From Bacteroidales bacterium UBA1800 (GTDB taxonomy: Bacteria; Bacteroidota; Bacteroidia; Bacteroidales; VadinHA17): a stretch of DNA of 25,685 nt. The first letter of the stretch is position 1. Each line of letters starts with the position of its first letter. The notes beneath the pieces were generated by a model, which had not been told where the DNA came from, ran no database searches, and worked only from the letters and a program-made list of their open reading frames with translations. The DNA is taken from positions 1 to 25,685 of the forward strand of contig DCFQ01000094.1 in the NCBI GenBank assembly GCA_002319915.1. Direction: 5' to 3'. A program made the translations under genes and the position numbers. Below, piece by piece: positions 22,344 to 25,685 of the stretch.

Positions 22344-25300
22344 ATGAAAAAACAAGCATTTCTGTCAAATGTTCTGATATTCCTGATAGCAGGAGGATCG
22401 CTCCTGGCCCAGCAGAAGGGGTATTACAGGTACCCCGCCATACACGGGAATGACATAGTTTTCACGGCAGAGGGCGACCTCTGGAAGTACAACCTGGGAA
22501 CAAAGGATGCAGTGCGGCTTACGACCAGCCATGGCGTCGAAGCGCATGCACGAATTTCACCCGACGGAAAGCTGATCGCTTTTACGGGGCAGTATGAAGG
22601 CCCGACGGAAGTATATGTCATGCCTTATTCCGGCGGGACACCTAAGCGGCTGACCTTTGAAGAAGGAAATCCGGCTGTATACCGGTGGACAGATGACGGG
22701 AAGATACTGTACTCAACGGGTTACTACTCGACTCTTCCGAATGCACAGCTGGTCAGGATCGATCCGTCGGACCTGAAGTCGGAGGTTATTCCGCTCTCCC
22801 AGGCCGACCAGGGGACCTATGCTCCCGACGGCAGCCTGATATTCACCAGGCTGAGGGACCAGGGAAGCCACACAAAGCGCTACAAGGGAGGGACCGCCCA
22901 GACCCTCTGGAAATTCGACGGAAGGAACGAGGCAAGGCCGCTTACTTCAGATTACCCCGGTACGAGCAAGGATCCCATGTACTGGAATAACAGGGTCTAT
23001 TTCCTTTCCGACAGGGACGGGACAATGAATATCTGGTCGATGGCCCTGGACGGTACCGGGCTCAGGCAGCATACCAAAGCCGCGAGGTGGGACCTCGTGG
23101 ATGCAGATATCGATGCCGGCAGGATCATCTGCAAGCAGGGAGCCGACCTTGTCCTTTACGACATCAATGGTGACAAGCTTGAAAAGCTGGATATCAGCCT
23201 CATCTCCGATTTCGACCAGAAGCGCCCCCAGTGGATAAATGACCCGAAGTCCAGGATCACCTCGGTCGGACTTTCGTACAAGGGCGACCAGGTTGTAATC
23301 ACCTCACGGGGAAGGGTCTTTTCCGTTCCGGCCGAAGGCGACAGGTGGTCGGAAGTGACACGTAAATACGGTATCCGCTATAAGGATGCAGCATACGTCA
23401 ATCCTCAGAACGAGATAATGATGCTTTCTGATGAGTCGGGCGAGTTCGAGATATGGAAGACCGACAACTTCGGGTTCGGCAATCCGGTCAGGGTCACGGC
23501 CGGAACAAAGAACCTGATTGAGAATTTTTCAGCTTCGCCCGACGGCAATTATATCGTATATAATGAAAAGGATAATGTCCTGCTGCTATATTCCAAAAGT
23601 ACAGGAACCTCGAAGGTAATTGCAAGGAACAACTTCGGATACAACGGGCCGTTCTCCTGGTCGCCCGACAGCCGCTGGTTTGCATTTAATGACGTGGCGG
23701 ATAACCAGATAGGGTACCTTAAGCTGTATGATATCAAATCGGACAGCACCTTTCAGGTCAGCACGGAAAGGCAGGACAGTTATTCGCCAAAATTCAGCCC
23801 GGACGGCAAATGGCTCTATTTTATTTCGGACCGTACATTCTCCACCGTGGTAAAGAGCCCCTGGGGAAGCAGGCAGCCGGAGCCGTATTATGAAAAAACC
23901 GCAAAAATTTATGCCGTATCCCTCGATAGATCGGCCAGGTTTCCGTTCCTGGAAGCAAATGAGCTGAGCCAGGAAAAACCCGACACTGCCGCAGCTAAAC
24001 CAGCGGCCGGCGGAAAAAAGAATGACAGGTCAAAAGATAAATCAAATACAAAGGAAACAGTCAAGCCGGTCGATCTTTCAGGCTTGAGCTCCAGGCTCTT
24101 CGTGGTCCCGGTAAAGGCCTCAAACATCGGAGGCCTTGAGGTGAACGGCGACTGGATCTACTGGTCGGAATACAGCGCCGATGATAATTCGGTCAATCTC
24201 AATGCCCTGAAGATCACCAACAAAAAGAACAATGAGGTTGTGAACATTGCCTCAGGGATTTACCAGTTCAGACTTTCGGGTGACGGCAAAAAGCTCCTGG
24301 TAAGGGACAAGAACGGGATCCTGGTTACCAATGCCGACGGGACAAAGCCTGATCCCAAAAAGAACTCCGTTGATCTTGCCAAATGGGCTTTTACCATTGA
24401 TCCTGCGGAGGACTGGAAACAGATGTTCAGGGATGCGTGGAGGATGGAGCGCGATTATTTCTATGACAGGAACATGCACGGGGTCGACTGGGACAAGGTT
24501 TTTATCGAGTACAGCCCGCTCGTTGACAGGGTAACCGACCGGTATGAGCTCGATGATGTCCTGGCACAGATGATCTCAGAGCTTTCTGCCCTTCACATGT
24601 TCGTTTACGGCGGCGACAAACGCGTAGCCGGCGACAATATTCCGAGCGGCTTCCTGGGCGCGGTTACAACGAGGAATGAAGCACGGGGAGGATATGTGAT
24701 TGATCATATCTACCATTCCGACCCCGATTTCCCTGGGGAAATTTCCCCTCTCGGGAAGCCCTGGCTGAAGATCCGGGAAGGAGACGTTATCCTGCAGGTG
24801 AACGGGGTCGATGCACTGAGCGTACCCCAGATCAACCAGCTGCTCGTGAACAAGGCAGATATGCAGGTGAGGCTCAGGCTCAGGAATGAAAAGGGCGAGA
24901 CCTATGAGGAGATCGTAAAGCCGGTAACCGCAGGTACATTGTCCGGGTTGCGGTACAGTGAATGGGAATACACCCGGCGCCTGGAGACGGACAGCCTTAG
25001 CTCCGGCGCGGTCGGGTATCTGCATCTGAGGGCCATGGGAGGAGGTGATTATGATGATTTCGTAAAGAACTTCTACCCGGCCATCGGGAAACAGGGACTG
25101 ATCATTGACGTGAGGCACAACAGGGGCGGCAATATCGACAGCTGGGTGCTTGAAAAGCTGATGCGTAAAGCCTGGTTTTACTGGGCCCCGAGGGTGGGAC
25201 AGTCAGCACCGAATATGCAATACGCCTTTACCGGTCATCTGGTTGTGCTTATGGATGAGCACACAGCATCAGATGGTGAAGCATTTTCAGAAGGATTCAG

Positions 25301-25628
25301 ACGGCTTGGACTTGGTAAACTGATTGGTGTAAGGACATGGGGAGGCGAAATATGGCTCTCCTCCGGAAACCGTCTTGTTGATAATGGAATTGCTACCGCA
25401 GCAGAAACCGGTGTTTACTCTCCCGAAGGTGAATGGCTGATAGAAGGGTGGGGAGTTGAACCGGATATGAAAGTTGACAATCTGCCGCACGAAAGTTTTG
25501 CCGGGAAGGATGCCCAGCTGGAAGCAGCCATTGAGTATCTCAATAAATTAATAAAGGAGAAACCTGTTACAACACCAGAGACTCCTCAATATCCGGATAA
25601 GTCTGTTAACTATAATAAACAGAAGTAG
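22344..25628 (+). CDS. Tricorn protease homologue (peptidase S41 with beta-propellers and PDZ)
   Basis: The ATG at 22344 gives 1094 residues and puts a signal peptide (MKKQAFLSNVLIFLIAGG...AQ) at the N-terminus, so the protein is exported; a TTG 13 codons upstream would bury it. Beta-propeller repeats fill about 25-680, recognisable as WD40-like PD40 strands (ARISPDGKLIAFTG, DRDGTMNIWSM, PKFSPDGKWLYFISD). A Lys/Ala-rich linker lies near 560-585. The tricorn core domain includes ELSALHMFV with H751, a PDZ domain is at about 757-860, and the S41 end contains MDEHTASDGEAFSEGF. The nucleophile S976, H751 and E1034 (IEGWGVEPD) match tricorn S965, H746 and E1023, with E 58 residues after S in both. 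It should degrade peptides in the periplasm. The Ser that precedes His in tricorn is Leu here. Confidence 0.95.
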   Translation: MKKQAFLSNVLIFLIAGGSLLAQQKGYYRYPAIHGNDIVFTAEGDLWKYNLGTKDAVRLTTSHGVEAHARISPDGKLIAFTGQYEGPTEVYVMPYSGGTPKRLTFEEGNPAVYRWTDDGKILYSTGYYSTLPNAQLVRIDPSDLKSEVIPLSQADQGTYAPDGSLIFTRLRDQGSHTKRYKGGTAQTLWKFDGRNEARPLTSDYPGTSKDPMYWNNRVYFLSDRDGTMNIWSMALDGTGLRQHTKAARWDLVDADIDAGRIICKQGADLVLYDINGDKLEKLDISLISDFDQKRPQWINDPKSRITSVGLSYKGDQVVITSRGRVFSVPAEGDRWSEVTRKYGIRYKDAAYVNPQNEIMMLSDESGEFEIWKTDNFGFGNPVRVTAGTKNLIENFSASPDGNYIVYNEKDNVLLLYSKSTGTSKVIARNNFGYNGPFSWSPDSRWFAFNDVADNQIGYLKLYDIKSDSTFQVSTERQDSYSPKFSPDGKWLYFISDRTFSTVVKSPWGSRQPEPYYEKTAKIYAVSLDRSARFPFLEANELSQEKPDTAAAKPAAGGKKNDRSKDKSNTKETVKPVDLSGLSSRLFVVPVKASNIGGLEVNGDWIYWSEYSADDNSVNLNALKITNKKNNEVVNIASGIYQFRLSGDGKKLLVRDKNGILVTNADGTKPDPKKNSVDLAKWAFTIDPAEDWKQMFRDAWRMERDYFYDRNMHGVDWDKVFIEYSPLVDRVTDRYELDDVLAQMISELSALHMFVYGGDKRVAGDNIPSGFLGAVTTRNEARGGYVIDHIYHSDPDFPGEISPLGKPWLKIREGDVILQVNGVDALSVPQINQLLVNKADMQVRLRLRNEKGETYEEIVKPVTAGTLSGLRYSEWEYTRRLETDSLSSGAVGYLHLRAMGGGDYDDFVKNFYPAIGKQGLIIDVRHNRGGNIDSWVLEKLMRKAWFYWAPRVGQSAPNMQYAFTGHLVVLMDEHTASDGEAFSEGFRRLGLGKLIGVRTWGGEIWLSSGNRLVDNGIATAAETGVYSPEGEWLIEGWGVEPDMKVDNLPHESFAGKDAQLEAAIEYLNKLIKEKPVTTPETPQYPDKSVNYNKQK

Positions 25629-25643
25629 GAAGTTCAGAATTTT

Positions 25644-25682
25644 AACAAATCCGGGAACATTCGTTACCCGGATTTGTTTTTT
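25644..25682 (+). terminator. Rho-independent terminator after the tricorn gene
   Basis: A perfect 12-bp stem (25644-25655 with 25667-25678, ACAAATCCGGG in the left arm) has an 11-base loop and runs into TTTTTT at 25677-25682. It is 16 bases past the stop codon. Confidence 0.92.
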
Positions 25683-25685
25683 AAT

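Noticed and set aside
1..25685. CRISPR array, tRNA, rRNA, IS element or prophage
   Set aside because: Read for evenly spaced repeats, cloverleaf-like spacers and transposase motifs; none were seen. Repeats found are short intergenic ones.

Overview
The window looks like a chromosomal segment of a Bacteroidota bacterium, probably of the Bacteroidales/Marinilabiliales type. The evidence is a type IX secretion (T9SS) sorting signal at the end of the first gene, a glycoside hydrolase family 97 enzyme, several lipoproteins and Bacteroidota-style lipoboxes, a tricorn-type protease, few convincing Shine-Dalgarno sites, and a recurring TANNTTTA box upstream of starts that resembles the Bacteroidota -7 element. 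Nothing points to a phage, plasmid, IS element, CRISPR array or RNA gene. It reads as ordinary core/accessory chromosome with many small transcription units.

Layout. 1-1862 (minus): a large secreted CotH-kinase/lamin-tail protein that runs off the left edge just inside its T9SS sorting domain. 1863-2201: a spacer with a G/C-rich inverted repeat. 2202-4750 (plus): a PhnB-type VOC protein, an isoprenylcysteine-methyltransferase-like membrane protein, a small unknown ORF and a GT4-type glycosyltransferase. 4827-6997 (minus): a compact operon arsR - DUF1295 membrane protein - arsC - C_GCAxxG_C_C redox protein, with a palindromic operator candidate in front and no arsenite pump in view. 7241-11568 (plus): a four-gene cluster of a DUF4213/DUF364 protein, a membrane protein fused to a THEP1-like NTPase, an ABC ATPase and an ABC permease. 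11627-13609 (plus): GH97 with the residues of the retaining (alpha-galactosidase) subgroup. 13902-16888 (minus): a two-lipoprotein operon, CotH-like protein then beta-helix protein, flanked on both sides by intergenic repeats with a 9-bp period. 17089-18009 (minus): an SRPBCC-PhnB fusion. 18195-19402 (plus): an ABM-domain lipoprotein and an AlbA_2/Schlafen-type protein. 19390-21303 (minus): a cysteine-desulfurase-like enzyme with an N-terminal partial duplicate, overlapping its convergent neighbour. 21424-22260 (minus): an outer-membrane barrel. 22344-25628 (plus): tricorn protease homologue, ending in a strong terminator.

How the genes work together. The clearest functional units are the arsenical/redox operon, the DUF364/transporter-NTPase/ABC cluster (candidate metal or small-molecule uptake or handling), and the CotH plus beta-helix lipoprotein pair (candidate surface kinase and partner). 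The most promising candidate for an undescribed system is 7241-9770, where a DUF364 protein overlaps a single polypeptide that appears to join two transporter-like membrane halves to a THEP1-type NTPase. All family calls were made by reading motifs; no database search was run.
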